Shown: positions 8,292 to 17,001, counted from the stretch's first letter. The stretch is 64,000 bases of DNA from Eikenella halliae (GCF_001648475.1 NZ_LXSQ01000020.1:1-64000), one strand, 5' to 3'. Notes: generated from the sequence alone by a model not told the origin. Made by a program: numbers and translations.

Positions 8292-9554
8292 TTATTGCGG
8301 GTGTGTCGGATTGTCTTGCCGACATAAAGTAATGATTCCTGATCTAACCCAACGAGCCCTTTCCGGGCAAGTAAAGCGGCCTCTGGCAAACAAAGATTCA
8401 TCAAACTCAAAGCTGAATCGTTTATTTTCTGAGTCCCAGTAGCTGGCGGTCGGATAGAGGCTGACTGTGCCGCTGCCGTATCGAACGGTATTGCGCTGCG
8501 GAGTGGTTATATAGGTATGCAAAGAGGAAGGCGGCAAGTTGGCGATAAAGCGTTCGGCCAAGGCATTCCAGTGTTTGAGGCGGTAGTATTTTGGGTCTGT
8601 CGGGAAACGTTCCTGGCAATTTTGCAATGCATATTCGTAATTATAGATACTGCTGCTTTTGCGCTGTAATCCTTCTACGCTGGCCGGGCCGTTTCCAATT
8701 AGGGTGATTTCATAGAGAGTAGCACCATCCCTAGTGGCGATTTGCCAAACGGTGGGCTTGGGCGAATCGTTTTTAAGCAGCAGATACAAAGGTTCGACAT
8801 AATCGCTGCCATCACTGCTTCCCAACAGGATAAGTACTTTTTCGGCTCCCCTGTTCTCTACCAATATGGCTTGCGGTTTTCGATAATATGGTTTCCGATG
8901 ATCATATATGTCGATCATTTCTAGGCCGCTACGGAAATGCCAACCGCATTCAATGTATCCGTATTCCCCTTTTGCACGGTAGGCAACGGCTTCTTCGTCT
9001 GCTTCCATATTGGCAACGATGTTGGCATCGTTGCATCCATTCATTTGCAGGCTGCGATCTACCGCCGCATAGCAATGCCAGCGTTTGCCATCCGAACGCA
9101 GCCAAATAGTGCGCTCTCTGAGAATGGCTGGCATATGGCTGGCAACGATATTAAGGGTATTGTTGTGCTCGGAGAGGGATTTCATTTCATTGCGGTGGTG
9201 TGAATTACCGTTTTTAACAGGCTGATATTGTAGAAACGTATATTTATAGATATCACGTTCTTGGTAGTAGCGAAAGCCGTCTTTGATATAGATATTGATA
9301 TCGGTGGGCATATGCTCGAGTAAATCCGGGCTATCGGGGGGAGGCAGTTTGGCTTGGATGTCGGCTATGGTTTGTTTGAGCAGCAAACGAGCACGGGCTT
9401 GTTCGGCAGCTGCTTCCCGCTGTTGCCGTATAGCCTGCCGCCGGTGGTGGCTGACAATCAGTAACCCAACCAGCATCATAAGGCCAAGAGCGATAGCCAG
9501 GATTGCAAGCTTATGTTGCTTGGAGTGTAGTTTCTTCGGACGAGACTTTCTCAT
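8292..9554 (-). CDS. Membrane-anchored protein of unknown function
   Basis: 420 residues starting at ATG 9554. The N-terminus is very basic (MRKSRPKKLHSKQHK), followed by one hydrophobic helix (LAILAIALGLMMLVGLLIV) and a short coiled-coil-like charged stretch (REAAAEQARARLLLKQTIADI). The remaining 340 residues are predicted exported, with scattered Cys, Trp and Tyr. No family is recognised. The gene stands alone between Correia-containing gaps and is somewhat less GC-rich than its neighbours, compatible with an accessory gene. Confidence 0.65.
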   Translation of the reverse strand: MRKSRPKKLHSKQHKLAILAIALGLMMLVGLLIVSHHRRQAIRQQREAAAEQARARLLLKQTIADIQAKLPPPDSPDLLEHMPTDINIYIKDGFRYYQERDIYKYTFLQYQPVKNGNSHHRNEMKSLSEHNNTLNIVASHMPAILRERTIWLRSDGKRWHCYAAVDRSLQMNGCNDANIVANMEADEEAVAYRAKGEYGYIECGWHFRSGLEMIDIYDHRKPYYRKPQAILVENRGAEKVLILLGSSDGSDYVEPLYLLLKNDSPKPTVWQIATRDGATLYEITLIGNGPASVEGLQRKSSSIYNYEYALQNCQERFPTDPKYYRLKHWNALAERFIANLPPSSLHTYITTPQRNTVRYGSGTVSLYPTASYWDSENKRFSFEFDESLFARGRFTCPERARWVRSGIITLCRQDNPTHPQ

Positions 9555-9678
9555 GATGGTATTCCTCTTTTTGGCATAGAAAACTTTGGAACATTTCGGT
9601 AAAAATACTTGGCCTTATTATGTTCAGGTAGCCTGATTCGGAAACAGCATATTATCCAATAAGTCTTCAAATAGGTTT

Positions 9679-9782
9679 TATAGTGAATTAACAAAAACCA
9701 GTACAGCGTTGGCTCGCCTTGCCGTAACGTGTGTACTGTCTGCGGCTCGCCGCCTTGTCCTGATTTTTGTTAATCCACTATA
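9679..9782. repeat. Correia-type element C
   Basis: 104 bp with intact TATAGTGAATTAA / TTAATCCACTATA ends. The right end is followed by an extra copy of itself: a 21-bp unit is tandemly duplicated (9768-9788 and 9789-9809). Confidence 0.9.
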
Positions 9783-9841
9783 CATACATGTTAATCCACT
9801 ATACATACAACCGAGCGGGGATTAGGTACTCAGCCTGCCGT

Positions 9842-12538
9842 TTACATTTGCTCACGCGCAATGCCAAGTACTGCGGAAGCCTGCAAAATCTTGCCGATGA
9901 TTTCGCCGCTGTCTTTGGAGAGGGCGGGGTTTGCGGCGAGTTTTTGCAGCTCGGCGCGCATCAGGCTGCGGCGCTGCGGTTCGAGCTGGGCGCAGATGCT
10001 GAAGGCTTGGGCGAGGCGGGCGGCGATTTGGGGGTTGAAGCGGTCGATGTGCCCGATTTGGTCGGCGAGGAAGGCGTAGCCGCTGCCGTCTGCGGCGTGG
10101 AAGTGCGGCACGTTGCGGCTGAAGCTGCCGAGCAGGGCGCGGGCTTTGTTGGGGTTTTCCAGGCTGAAGGCGGGGTGTTCGAGCGCGGCGGCCACTTGCG
10201 CGGGGGTGTCGGCGCGGTGGCTGGCGGCAATCAGGCTGAAGTATTTGCACATCACGAGGTCGTCGCTGTGGAATTTGGCAGCGAACTGTTCGAGCAGGTG
10301 GTTGCGCTCGGGGCGCTCGTTGTGGTTGACGGCGCTGAGGATGCCCCATTCGTGGGTCATGTTGCGTGCCATTTGATTGTAGTTGGCGGCCACTTGTTCG
10401 ATGTGCTCGGGGCGGGCGCGCAGGATGAAGGCGCGGCAGGCGTTGCGCAGGGCGCGCCAGCTGGCCTGCTGCGGATGGTATTCGTAGGGCTCGGCCAGGC
10501 CGGATTGCTCTTCTTCCATGCGGCGTGCTTCGGCGTTGAGTGCGGCGAATTGGTCGGTGAAGTGTGCGGCAATCAAATCGAGCAGGGCTTCGCGGGCGCG
10601 GTGGACGATGAGCGGATCGATGTTTTGGCGGCCGACCCAGAGTTCGGCTTCGTTGGGAATGGCGAGCAGGGCGGCTTGGAAGGCGGCGCTGATGTCGGCA
10701 CGCAAAACGTAGTCGATGGCTTGCAGCAGGGCGCGGTGTTCGGGCAGGGGGCTACCTGAAAGCAGGGCGGCTTCGTTGGCGGCGATAGCGCGGCGGTAGA
10801 GGGTTTGCGCGGCTTCCCAGCGGGCGAAGGGATCGCTGTCGCAGGCGAGCAGCACGGAGAGCTCGTGCTCGCTGTAGGCGTAGTTCAGGTTTACCGGGGC
10901 GGAGAAGCCGCGCAACAGGGAGGGCACGACTTGCCGATAGTCGCCTTCAAATTGCAGGGCAACGCTTTCTTCGGCCCGGCGCAGGGTGAGCACGGCTTCG
11001 GTTTGGGTGTGTCCGTTTTCAGGTAGCCTGAAGGGGACGGGCTGGCCGAAGGTGTCTTCGTCGGCACTGAACAGGGCAATTTTGAGCGGAATCATCATCG
11101 GCTGTTTGGCGGCCATATCGGGGGTGGGCGGGATGCTTTGGCGGATATTCAGCACAAAGCGGTTGCCGGCTTGCAGGCTACCTGAAATATCCAGCACGGG
11201 CGTGCCGGCCTGGCTGTACCACAGGGCGAATTGCTCGAAATCGAAGCCGTTGGCATCGGCCATGGCGGTGCGGAAGTCGTCGCAGGTAACGGCTTGGCCG
11301 TCGTGGCGCTGGAAATAAAGCTTCATGCCTTTTTGGAAGCCCTCTTCGCCGAGGAAGGTGTGATACATGCGCACCACTTCCGCGCCTTTTTCATACACGG
11401 TGAGGGTGTAGAAATTGTTCATTTCCACATAGCTGGCGGGGCGCACGGGGTGGGCGGTGGGACCGGCGTCTTCGGGGAATTGGTGGGCGCGCAGGAAGGA
11501 TACGTTTTCAATCCGGCGCACTTCGCGGCTGGCGCGGTCGGCGGAGAATTCTTGGTCGCGGAATACGGTGAGGCCTTCTTTGAGCGAGAGCTGGAACCAG
11601 TCGCGGCAGGTAACGCGGTTGCCGGTCCAGTTGTGGAAGTATTCGTGGGCGATTACGCCTTCTACGCGCTCGAAATCGGCATCGGTGGCGGTGCGGCTGT
11701 CGGCCAGCACGCAGGCAGTGTTGAAAATGTTCAGGCCTTTGTTTTCCATCGCGCCCATGTTGAAGTCACCCACGGCCACCACCATGAAAATATCTAAGTC
11801 GTATTCGAGGCCGAAACGGGTTTCGTCCCAGCGCATGGCGTGTTTGAGCGATTCGATGCCGAAGCGCACTTTGCTCGCATCTTCGGCGCGGGTGAAGAAT
11901 TCGAGCGCCACTTGGCGGCCGCTTTTTGTGGTGAAGCTGTCGCGGGTGCACACCAAATCGCCGGCCACGAGGGCGAACAGGTAGCTGGGTTTGGCGAAGG
12001 GGTCGTGCCATTCGGCCCAGTGGCGGTTGTCGGGCAGCGTGCCGTGGCCGGTGCGGTTGCCGTTGGACAGCAGCACGGGGAAGCGGGCGCGGTCGGCGCT
12101 GATTCGGGTGGTGTAGATGCCCATCACGTCGGGGCGGTCGGGGTGGTAGGTGATTTTGCGGAAGCCTTCCGGTTCGCATTGGGTGTAGAGGTTGCCGCCG
12201 CTGGCGTAGAGCCCCATCAGGGATTTGTTTTGGTGCGGATAAAGGCGGGTGGCTACGCTTAGCTTGAAGGGCCGGGCGGGAACGTTTGGGATGGATAGGG
12301 TGTTGTTTTCTAAAGTGTAGGCGGTTTCAGGTAGCCTTTGGCCGTTGAGCTCGAGGGAAACCAGCTCGGCCGAGCCTTGCAGCACCAATGTGCCGCCGGC
12401 ATCGGGCTGGGGCTGGATGGAAAGTTCGGCGGTAACGGCGGTATGGTCGTCATACACGTCGAAATTCAGACGGATGTGCGGCACGAGGTATTCGGGGGCG
12501 CGGTAGTCTTTGAGGTAGTGTGCGGTTTGCTGGGGCAT
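9842..12538 (-). CDS. pepN: Aminopeptidase N (M1 family)
   Basis: An 898-residue zinc metallopeptidase that removes N-terminal residues from peptides in the cytoplasm. The M1 signatures are present: the GAMEN exopeptidase motif (MGAMENKGLN) and the zinc site HEYFHNW with the downstream Glu in SLKEGLTVFRDQEF. Length matches the proteobacterial PepN type with its C-terminal helical domain (DUF3458-like). In-frame uptake sequences occur near 10750, 11019, 11176 and 12328 without breaking the frame. The start MPQQTAHYLKDY at 12538 agrees with the usual family start. Confidence 0.95.
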   Translation of the reverse strand: MPQQTAHYLKDYRAPEYLVPHIRLNFDVYDDHTAVTAELSIQPQPDAGGTLVLQGSAELVSLELNGQRLPETAYTLENNTLSIPNVPARPFKLSVATRLYPHQNKSLMGLYASGGNLYTQCEPEGFRKITYHPDRPDVMGIYTTRISADRARFPVLLSNGNRTGHGTLPDNRHWAEWHDPFAKPSYLFALVAGDLVCTRDSFTTKSGRQVALEFFTRAEDASKVRFGIESLKHAMRWDETRFGLEYDLDIFMVVAVGDFNMGAMENKGLNIFNTACVLADSRTATDADFERVEGVIAHEYFHNWTGNRVTCRDWFQLSLKEGLTVFRDQEFSADRASREVRRIENVSFLRAHQFPEDAGPTAHPVRPASYVEMNNFYTLTVYEKGAEVVRMYHTFLGEEGFQKGMKLYFQRHDGQAVTCDDFRTAMADANGFDFEQFALWYSQAGTPVLDISGSLQAGNRFVLNIRQSIPPTPDMAAKQPMMIPLKIALFSADEDTFGQPVPFRLPENGHTQTEAVLTLRRAEESVALQFEGDYRQVVPSLLRGFSAPVNLNYAYSEHELSVLLACDSDPFARWEAAQTLYRRAIAANEAALLSGSPLPEHRALLQAIDYVLRADISAAFQAALLAIPNEAELWVGRQNIDPLIVHRAREALLDLIAAHFTDQFAALNAEARRMEEEQSGLAEPYEYHPQQASWRALRNACRAFILRARPEHIEQVAANYNQMARNMTHEWGILSAVNHNERPERNHLLEQFAAKFHSDDLVMCKYFSLIAASHRADTPAQVAAALEHPAFSLENPNKARALLGSFSRNVPHFHAADGSGYAFLADQIGHIDRFNPQIAARLAQAFSICAQLEPQRRSLMRAELQKLAANPALSKDSGEIIGKILQASAVLGIAREQM

Positions 12539-12595
12539 GGCGGGCGGCCTTGTGGAAGAATGGAGAGCGGATATTTTAGCGCAAAACGGGGACGG

Positions 12596-12683
12596 GTTTT
12601 AGCTTCGCAGAAACTCGGCTCCAGCTGCGCCGAAACATCGTTTTAGCTTCGCAGAAACTCAGCTTCGGCTACGCCGAAACGTC
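12596..12683. repeat. 44-bp tandem repeat, two copies
   Basis: Units at 12596-12639 and 12640-12683 share GTTTTAGCTTCGCAGAAACT and differ at a few positions. Related hairpin-like GCTTCGCAGAA segments occur between uptake sequences near 29858. Confidence 0.75.
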
Positions 12684-12722
12684 GTTTTCAGGTAGCCTCA
12701 GTGCGGGAGGCGCCGAAAAGGA

Positions 12723-12766
12723 TAAGGCTACCTGAAAGCAGACATGGCATTTTCAGGTAGCCTTTG
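12723..12766 (-). terminator. Uptake-sequence inverted pair downstream of the CZB gene
   Basis: AGGCTACCTGAA and its inverse flank a short AT spacer just beyond the CZB gene stop codon on the minus strand. Confidence 0.55.
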
Positions 12767-12781
12767 ATCCGGCCGGGCGGT

Positions 12782-13147
12782 TTATTTGCCGTTGATTTTG
12801 TCGTTCAACTCCAAGAGGCCGTTTTGTACGGTGTTGGAAAGGCCGGGCAGTTCGCGGCGCAGCAGGCTGATGGCTTCGGCGAAGTAGCCGTGTTTGTGGG
12901 CATCGAGGATGCGGCCGGCGCATTCGTGGAAGCGTTGGTGGGCGAGCAATACGTTGGCGTATTCGTTGAGGTGGGCGTATTTTTTGCCCTCGCCGTGCAG
13001 CCATTTGCCGAGGATGCACAGGTTGTCCACCCCCACTATGGCGGGGTCGTATTCTTCGGGGTTTTGGTTGCGCAGGGTGAGTTCGAGTTTTTCAATCCAG
13101 GCTTTGTGCGCTTCGATTGCGCCGTGCAGGTCTACTGAGTTGGCCAT
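12782..13147 (-). CDS. Free-standing CZB (chemoreceptor zinc-binding) domain protein
   Basis: A 121-residue single-domain protein. The pattern AIEAHKAWIEKL, then CILGKWLHGEG and HQRFHECAGRI, supplies the three His and one Cys that bind zinc in the CZB domain of chemoreceptors and of the diguanylate cyclase DgcZ. Here the domain has no receptor or output module attached, and no chemotaxis gene is visible in the window. It may sense zinc or an oxidant through the zinc-bound Cys. The partner is unknown. Gene limits are clear, with the ATG at 13147 and an uptake-sequence terminator behind. Confidence 0.8.
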   Translation of the reverse strand: MANSVDLHGAIEAHKAWIEKLELTLRNQNPEEYDPAIVGVDNLCILGKWLHGEGKKYAHLNEYANVLLAHQRFHECAGRILDAHKHGYFAEAISLLRRELPGLSNTVQNGLLELNDKINGK

Positions 13148-13314
13148 TTTCCGATTCTCCGTTTATAAGGCAATAAAATTGCTGAAGATTGATTTTAGCA
13201 ATGGCCAAAAGTGCTGAAAATGCCGGATTTTGTGAAGCATGGCGCGGATAATGTTAAGGCGGAAGATGTACCCGGCGGGTTTACTCTTTGCGATTGAAGC
13301 AGTTAGAATGGTAA

Positions 13315-13346
13315 ACAGGCTACCTGAAAATTTTCAGGTAGCCTGT
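13315..13346 (-). terminator. Uptake-sequence terminator of asd
   Basis: An inverted pair (13317-13328 and 13333-13344) flanked by ACA/TGT, about 50 bp beyond the asd stop codon. Confidence 0.65.
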
Positions 13347-13394
13347 GTTTGGTTTGATTCAGGTCAAAAAAGCATTAGGACGTGCCAACAGGCA

Positions 13395-14513
13395 TTAATC
13401 CAAAGTGCCCAATACGATGCGCAGGATGCGGCGGATGGGTTCGGCCGCGCCCCAGAGCAGTTGGTCGCCCACGGTGAAGGCGCTGATGTATTCGCCGCCC
13501 ATGGCGAGCTTGCGGATACGGCCTACGGGCACGGTGAGCGTGCCGGTAACGGCGGCGGGGGTGAGCTCGTGCATGCTGGCTTCTTTGGTGTTGGGCACGA
13601 CTTTCACCCAATCGTTGGCGCCGGCGAGCAGGCTTTCGATTTCGGATACGGGCAGATCCTGTTTCAGCTTCAGGGTGATGGCCTGGCTGTGGCAGCGCAT
13701 GGCGCCGATGCGTACGCACAGGCCTTCCACGATGGTGGGGCGGCTGCCGCCGAGGATTTTGTTGGTTTCAGCGTCGCCTTTCCATTCTTCTTTGGATTGG
13801 CCGTTGCCCAAGTCTACGTCGATCCACGGAATCAGGCTGCCGGCCAGCGGCACGCCGAAGTTGGCTTTGGGGTAGTCGGGCGAGCGCAGGAAGTCGGATA
13901 CTTTGCGGTCGATATCGAGGATGGCGCTGGCGGGGTTGGCCAGTTCGGCGGCCACTTGGCTGTGGATGGCGCCCATGCCGCTGATGAGTTCGCGCATGTT
14001 TTTCGCGCCCGCGCCGGAGGCGGCTTGGTAGGTCATGCAGGAAGCCCATTCCACCAGGCCGTTTTGGAACAGGCCGCCCAAACCCATGAGCATGAGGGAA
14101 ACGGTGCAGTTGCCGCCGATGTAGTTTTTCACGCCGTTTTGCAGGGCGGCATCGATTACGTTGCGGTTAACCGGGTCGAGCACGATGACGGCATCGTCGT
14201 TCATACGCAGGGCGGATGCGGCGTCGATCCAATAGCCGTTCCAGCCGGATTCGCGCAGCTTGGGATACACGGATTTGGTGTAGTCGCCGCCCTGGCAGGT
14301 AACGATGATGTCCATTTCGGCCAGTTCGGCGGGATTGTTGGCATCAAGCAGGGTTTTGGCGGCCTGGCCGAAATCGGGGGCGTTGCCGCCTACGTTGGAG
14401 GTGGTGAAGAAATAGGCTTCGGGGATGTGGGCGAAATCGTTTTCTTCGCGCATACGCTGCATCAAAACCGAGCCGACCATGCCGCGCCAGCCGACAAATC
14501 CTACTTTTTGCAT
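13395..14513 (-). CDS. asd: Aspartate-semialdehyde dehydrogenase
   Basis: 372 residues, the NADPH-dependent enzyme that reduces aspartyl phosphate to aspartate semialdehyde for lysine, diaminopimelate, threonine and methionine synthesis. The N-terminal nucleotide motif GFVGWRGMVGSVLMQRM is the gammaproteobacterial/Neisseria type, and the active-site Cys lies in YIGGNCTVSLMLMG. Length is normal (E. coli 367). It is divergent from gap; the two share the 14514-14735 promoter region. Its 3' end is closed by an inverted uptake-sequence pair. Confidence 0.95.
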   Translation of the reverse strand: MQKVGFVGWRGMVGSVLMQRMREENDFAHIPEAYFFTTSNVGGNAPDFGQAAKTLLDANNPAELAEMDIIVTCQGGDYTKSVYPKLRESGWNGYWIDAASALRMNDDAVIVLDPVNRNVIDAALQNGVKNYIGGNCTVSLMLMGLGGLFQNGLVEWASCMTYQAASGAGAKNMRELISGMGAIHSQVAAELANPASAILDIDRKVSDFLRSPDYPKANFGVPLAGSLIPWIDVDLGNGQSKEEWKGDAETNKILGGSRPTIVEGLCVRIGAMRCHSQAITLKLKQDLPVSEIESLLAGANDWVKVVPNTKEASMHELTPAAVTGTLTVPVGRIRKLAMGGEYISAFTVGDQLLWGAAEPIRRILRIVLGTLD

Positions 14514-14661
14514 AACTGCTCCTTGATGGTAAAGAAGTGTGAATGAGATAAGACTGCCTTTTTAACCCTGCGGCGGGGAAAAGTAAAGGGGGAAACGGCA
14601 GAATTATGTTTTCAGGTAGCCTCTTAGGGCTTGGCGGCTGTAGTTTGCGGGGCAAATCCGC

Positions 14662-14667
14662 TATAAT
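14662..14667 (+). promoter_or_regulatory. Probable -10 element for gap
   Basis: TATAAT in a CCGCTATAATCCGCC context, about 70 bp before the gap start codon. No good -35 match at the ideal spacing was seen. Confidence 0.4.
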
Positions 14668-14735
14668 CCGCCCGTTGATTTTTTTCTGCCCGGCTGCTTG
14701 CGCGGGTGTTTTCAGAATGTAAGAAAGGTGTAAAC

Positions 14736-15764
14736 ATGAGCTTGAAGATTGCCATCAATGGCTATGGCCGCATCGGCCGCCAGGTATTGCGCGCGATTTA
14801 CGAATACGGCCTGCGCGACCAGTTTGAAGTGGTTGCCGTCAATACCAGCGGCAGCCCCGAGGCCGAGGCGCACCTCACCAAATTCGACACCGTGCACGGC
14901 CGCTTTGCCGCCGAAGTGTCGCATGACGAACAGCACCTGATTATCAACGGCGACAAAATCCGCCTGGTGTCCAACCGCAATCCGGCCGAGCTGCCGTGGA
15001 AAGAATTGGGCGTGGACTTGGTGATGGAATGCACCGGCAAATTCACCAGCAAAGAGAAAAGCTCGGCACACCTTCAGGCCGGCGCGAAGAAAGTGCTGAT
15101 TTCCGCCCCCGGCGGCGACGATGTGGACGCCACCGTCGTATACGGCGTGAACCACCAGGTAATCACCCCCGAGATGACCGTGGTCTCCAACGCCTCCTGC
15201 ACCACCAACTGCCTCTCGCCCGTGGCCAAAGTGCTATCGGAGAGCGTGGGCATCACCAAAGGCCTGATGACCACCATCCACGCCTTCACCAACGACCAAG
15301 TGCTCACCGACGTGCGCCACAAAGACCTGCGCCGCGCCCGCAGTGCGGTGGAAAACATGATTCCCACCAAAACCGGCGCCGCCAAAGCCGTGGGCCTAGT
15401 GTTGCCCGAGCTCAAAGGCAAGCTCGACGGCTTCGCCGTGCGCGTGCCCACCATCAACGTTTCGCTGGTGGATTTAACTTTCGAAGCCGGCCGCGATACC
15501 AGCGTGGAAGAAATCAACTCGCTCCTGAAAGCCGCCAGCGAGGGCTACCTGAAAGGCGTGCTGGGCTACAACAGCCTGCCCTTGGTGTCTTCTGATTTCA
15601 ACCACACCAGCGAAGCTTCCGTGTTCGACAGCACGCTGACCAAAGTTTCCAACGGCAATATGGTGAAAGTATTGTCTTGGTATGACAACGAATGGGGATT
15701 CTCCTGCCAGATGCTCAACACCGCCCGCGCCATGTTCGGCCTGCCGGTGCGCCCGTTTGAATAA
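14736..15764 (+). CDS. gap: Glyceraldehyde-3-phosphate dehydrogenase, GapB-like cofactor site
   Basis: 342 residues. The Rossmann motif INGYGRIGRQ, catalytic Cys155 in SNASCTTNC and His182 are all present, so this is an active phosphorylating GAPDH. The cofactor loop reads VAVNTSGSPEA where strictly NAD-dependent enzymes have VAINDL with an Asp that holds the NAD ribose. Loss of that Asp and the HKDLRRARSA segment resemble the GapB/plant-type enzymes that accept NADP. An anabolic or dual-cofactor role is therefore possible (inference). The ATG at 14736 was chosen over an upstream TTG because the N-terminus then matches the family. Confidence 0.92.
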   Translation: MSLKIAINGYGRIGRQVLRAIYEYGLRDQFEVVAVNTSGSPEAEAHLTKFDTVHGRFAAEVSHDEQHLIINGDKIRLVSNRNPAELPWKELGVDLVMECTGKFTSKEKSSAHLQAGAKKVLISAPGGDDVDATVVYGVNHQVITPEMTVVSNASCTTNCLSPVAKVLSESVGITKGLMTTIHAFTNDQVLTDVRHKDLRRARSAVENMIPTKTGAAKAVGLVLPELKGKLDGFAVRVPTINVSLVDLTFEAGRDTSVEEINSLLKAASEGYLKGVLGYNSLPLVSSDFNHTSEASVFDSTLTKVSNGNMVKVLSWYDNEWGFSCQMLNTARAMFGLPVRPFE

Positions 15765-15781
15765 GGCTGCTGCGTGATCTG

Positions 15782-15815
15782 AAAAGGCTACCTGAAAAGT
15801 TTCAGGTAGCCTTTT
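15782..15815 (+). terminator. Uptake-sequence terminator of gap
   Basis: AAAAGGCTACCTGAA and its inverse with TTTTCC tail, starting 18 bp after the gap stop codon. Confidence 0.7.
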
Positions 15816-15840
15816 CCTACAGCATCGGCCCGATGCCTGG

Positions 15841-15910
15841 TATTGTGGCTTCACAACAATCAGGGCAAGACGGCGAGCCAAGGCTGTACGGTTTTTTTAT
15901 CCACGATATA
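15841..15910. repeat. Internally deleted Correia-element remnant
   Basis: 70 bp from TATTGTGG to CCACGATATA. It keeps both degenerate ends, the CAATCAGGGCAAGACGGCGAGCC left interior and the GGCTGTACGGTTTTT right interior, but lacks the middle segment seen in the 104-bp copies. Confidence 0.65.
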
Positions 15911-15942
15911 GCCGTCGGGTAGCCTTTCCCCGAGCGGCGGGC

Positions 15943-15948
15943 TATAAT
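15943..15948 (+). promoter_or_regulatory. Probable -10 element for thiM-thiD
   Basis: TATAAT about 15 bp before the first base of the TPP aptamer, in the right place to start transcription at its 5' end. Confidence 0.5.
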
Positions 15949-15956
15949 CCGCGGCC

Positions 15957-16050
15957 ATTAGTCGGGGTGCCGCAGAGGCGGCTGAGAAAATACCCGTTGT
16001 ACCTGATACAGTTAATACTGGCGTAGGAAACTATGCAGGGGTCTGCACAG
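15957..16050 (+). ncRNA. TPP riboswitch (THI element)
   Basis: It carries the conserved aptamer segments in order: GGGGTGC, GGCTGAGA, TACCC, ACCTGATACAGTTAATACTG (a variant of the usual ACCTGAT..GGATAATGCCA) and GCGTAGGAA. It lies 130 bp upstream of the thiamine salvage gene thiM and is followed by an intrinsic terminator, so binding of thiamine pyrophosphate should switch off thiM and thiD. Confidence 0.92.
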
Positions 16051-16115
16051 CCGTTGCGGGCTACCTGAAAGCGCAGCTGGAAACAGCCCGCCCCGCATGT
16101 CGATACAACGCATCT

Positions 16116-16143
16116 CGCCCGGCTTTGCAACGGGCGTTTTTTC
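16116..16143 (+). terminator. Expression-platform terminator of the TPP riboswitch
   Basis: Stem CGCCCG/CGGGCG followed by TTTTTTC, located between the aptamer and the thiM ribosome site. This indicates control by premature transcription termination. Confidence 0.8.
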
Positions 16144-16178
16144 TTGCCCGCCTTCCGCCATAACAAGGAGAAAGTAAT

Positions 16179-16979
16179 ATGGAAATCAAATATCTGGATC
16201 AGGTCCGTGCCCGCAACCCGCTGGTGCACAACATCACCAACATCGTAGCGGCCAATTTCTCGGCCAACGGCCTGCTCGCCATCGGCGCGTCGCCGATTAT
16301 GGCCGATAGCGTGGATGAAATGGCGGAGCTGGCAGCGGTTAGCTCGGCAGTAGTATTGAACATCGGCACGCTGAATAAGCAAAAGGTGGAAGCCATGCTG
16401 GTGGCGGGCAAATCGGCCAACCGCGCGGGCGTGCCGGTGGTGCTTGATCCGGTGGGCGCAGGCTTTACCCAACTGCGGCGCGAAACCACGGCGCGGCTGC
16501 TGGCAGAAATCCGGTTTGCCGCCGTACGCGGCAATGCGGGCGAAATGGCGCATATTGCCGGGGTGGAATGGCAGGCCAAAGGCGTGGACGCGGGCAGCGG
16601 CTCGGCTGATTTACACAGCATCGCTCAACGCATTGCGCAGCAATACGGCTGTGTTGCCGCCATCAGCGGCGAAACCGACTACGTTTCCAACGGCAGCCGC
16701 ACCGCCAAATTGAATAACGGCACGCCGCTGTTCCCCAAAGTCACCGCGTCCGGCTGCCTGTTGAGCACGGTGGTGGGCGCATTTGCCGCCGTGGCCGCGC
16801 AGGAAGACTATCTGCACGCCGTGGCCGAAGCCTGCACCGTGTATGCCGTGGCGGGCGAATTGGCGGCGCAGGGCTTGCAGCCTGCGCAGAGCGGCTCGTT
16901 CGCCTGGAAGCTGATCGACAGCCTGGCCGCCGTATCGGCACAGGAAGTGGCCGCACGTGCGAAAGTGGAATGGATTTAA
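16179..16979 (+). CDS. thiM: Hydroxyethylthiazole kinase
   Basis: 266 residues. It phosphorylates 5-(hydroxyethyl)-4-methylthiazole, the thiazole half of thiamine, in salvage. Family markers are VHNITNIVAANFSANGLLAI at the N-terminus, the GVPVVLDPVGAG nucleotide-site motif and VTASGCLLSTVVGA with the catalytic Cys region. It is the first gene after the TPP riboswitch, has an AAGGAGAA ribosome site, and is followed 22 bp later by thiD, forming a salvage operon for both halves of the cofactor. Confidence 0.95.
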   Translation: MEIKYLDQVRARNPLVHNITNIVAANFSANGLLAIGASPIMADSVDEMAELAAVSSAVVLNIGTLNKQKVEAMLVAGKSANRAGVPVVLDPVGAGFTQLRRETTARLLAEIRFAAVRGNAGEMAHIAGVEWQAKGVDAGSGSADLHSIAQRIAQQYGCVAAISGETDYVSNGSRTAKLNNGTPLFPKVTASGCLLSTVVGAFAAVAAQEDYLHAVAEACTVYAVAGELAAQGLQPAQSGSFAWKLIDSLAAVSAQEVAARAKVEWI

Positions 16980-17001
16980 CGGTTTAATCAGGAGAAAACA
17001 G

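Noticed and set aside
8118..8327. 69-codon plus-strand frame
   Set aside because: Runs through an uptake sequence, has no ribosome site, and overlaps the end of the minus-strand gene at 8292.
9767..10759. Long plus-strand open frame of 330 codons
   Set aside because: It lies antisense to pepN, begins in a Correia terminus duplication and has the Gly/Val/Ala-rich composition of a shadow frame.
13239..14546. 435-codon plus-strand frame
   Set aside because: Antisense to asd; shadow of the high-GC codon pattern.
15785..15812. Short spaced repeats as a possible CRISPR array
   Set aside because: The many repeated words across the window are uptake sequences in inverted pairs at gene ends, without regular repeat-spacer units.
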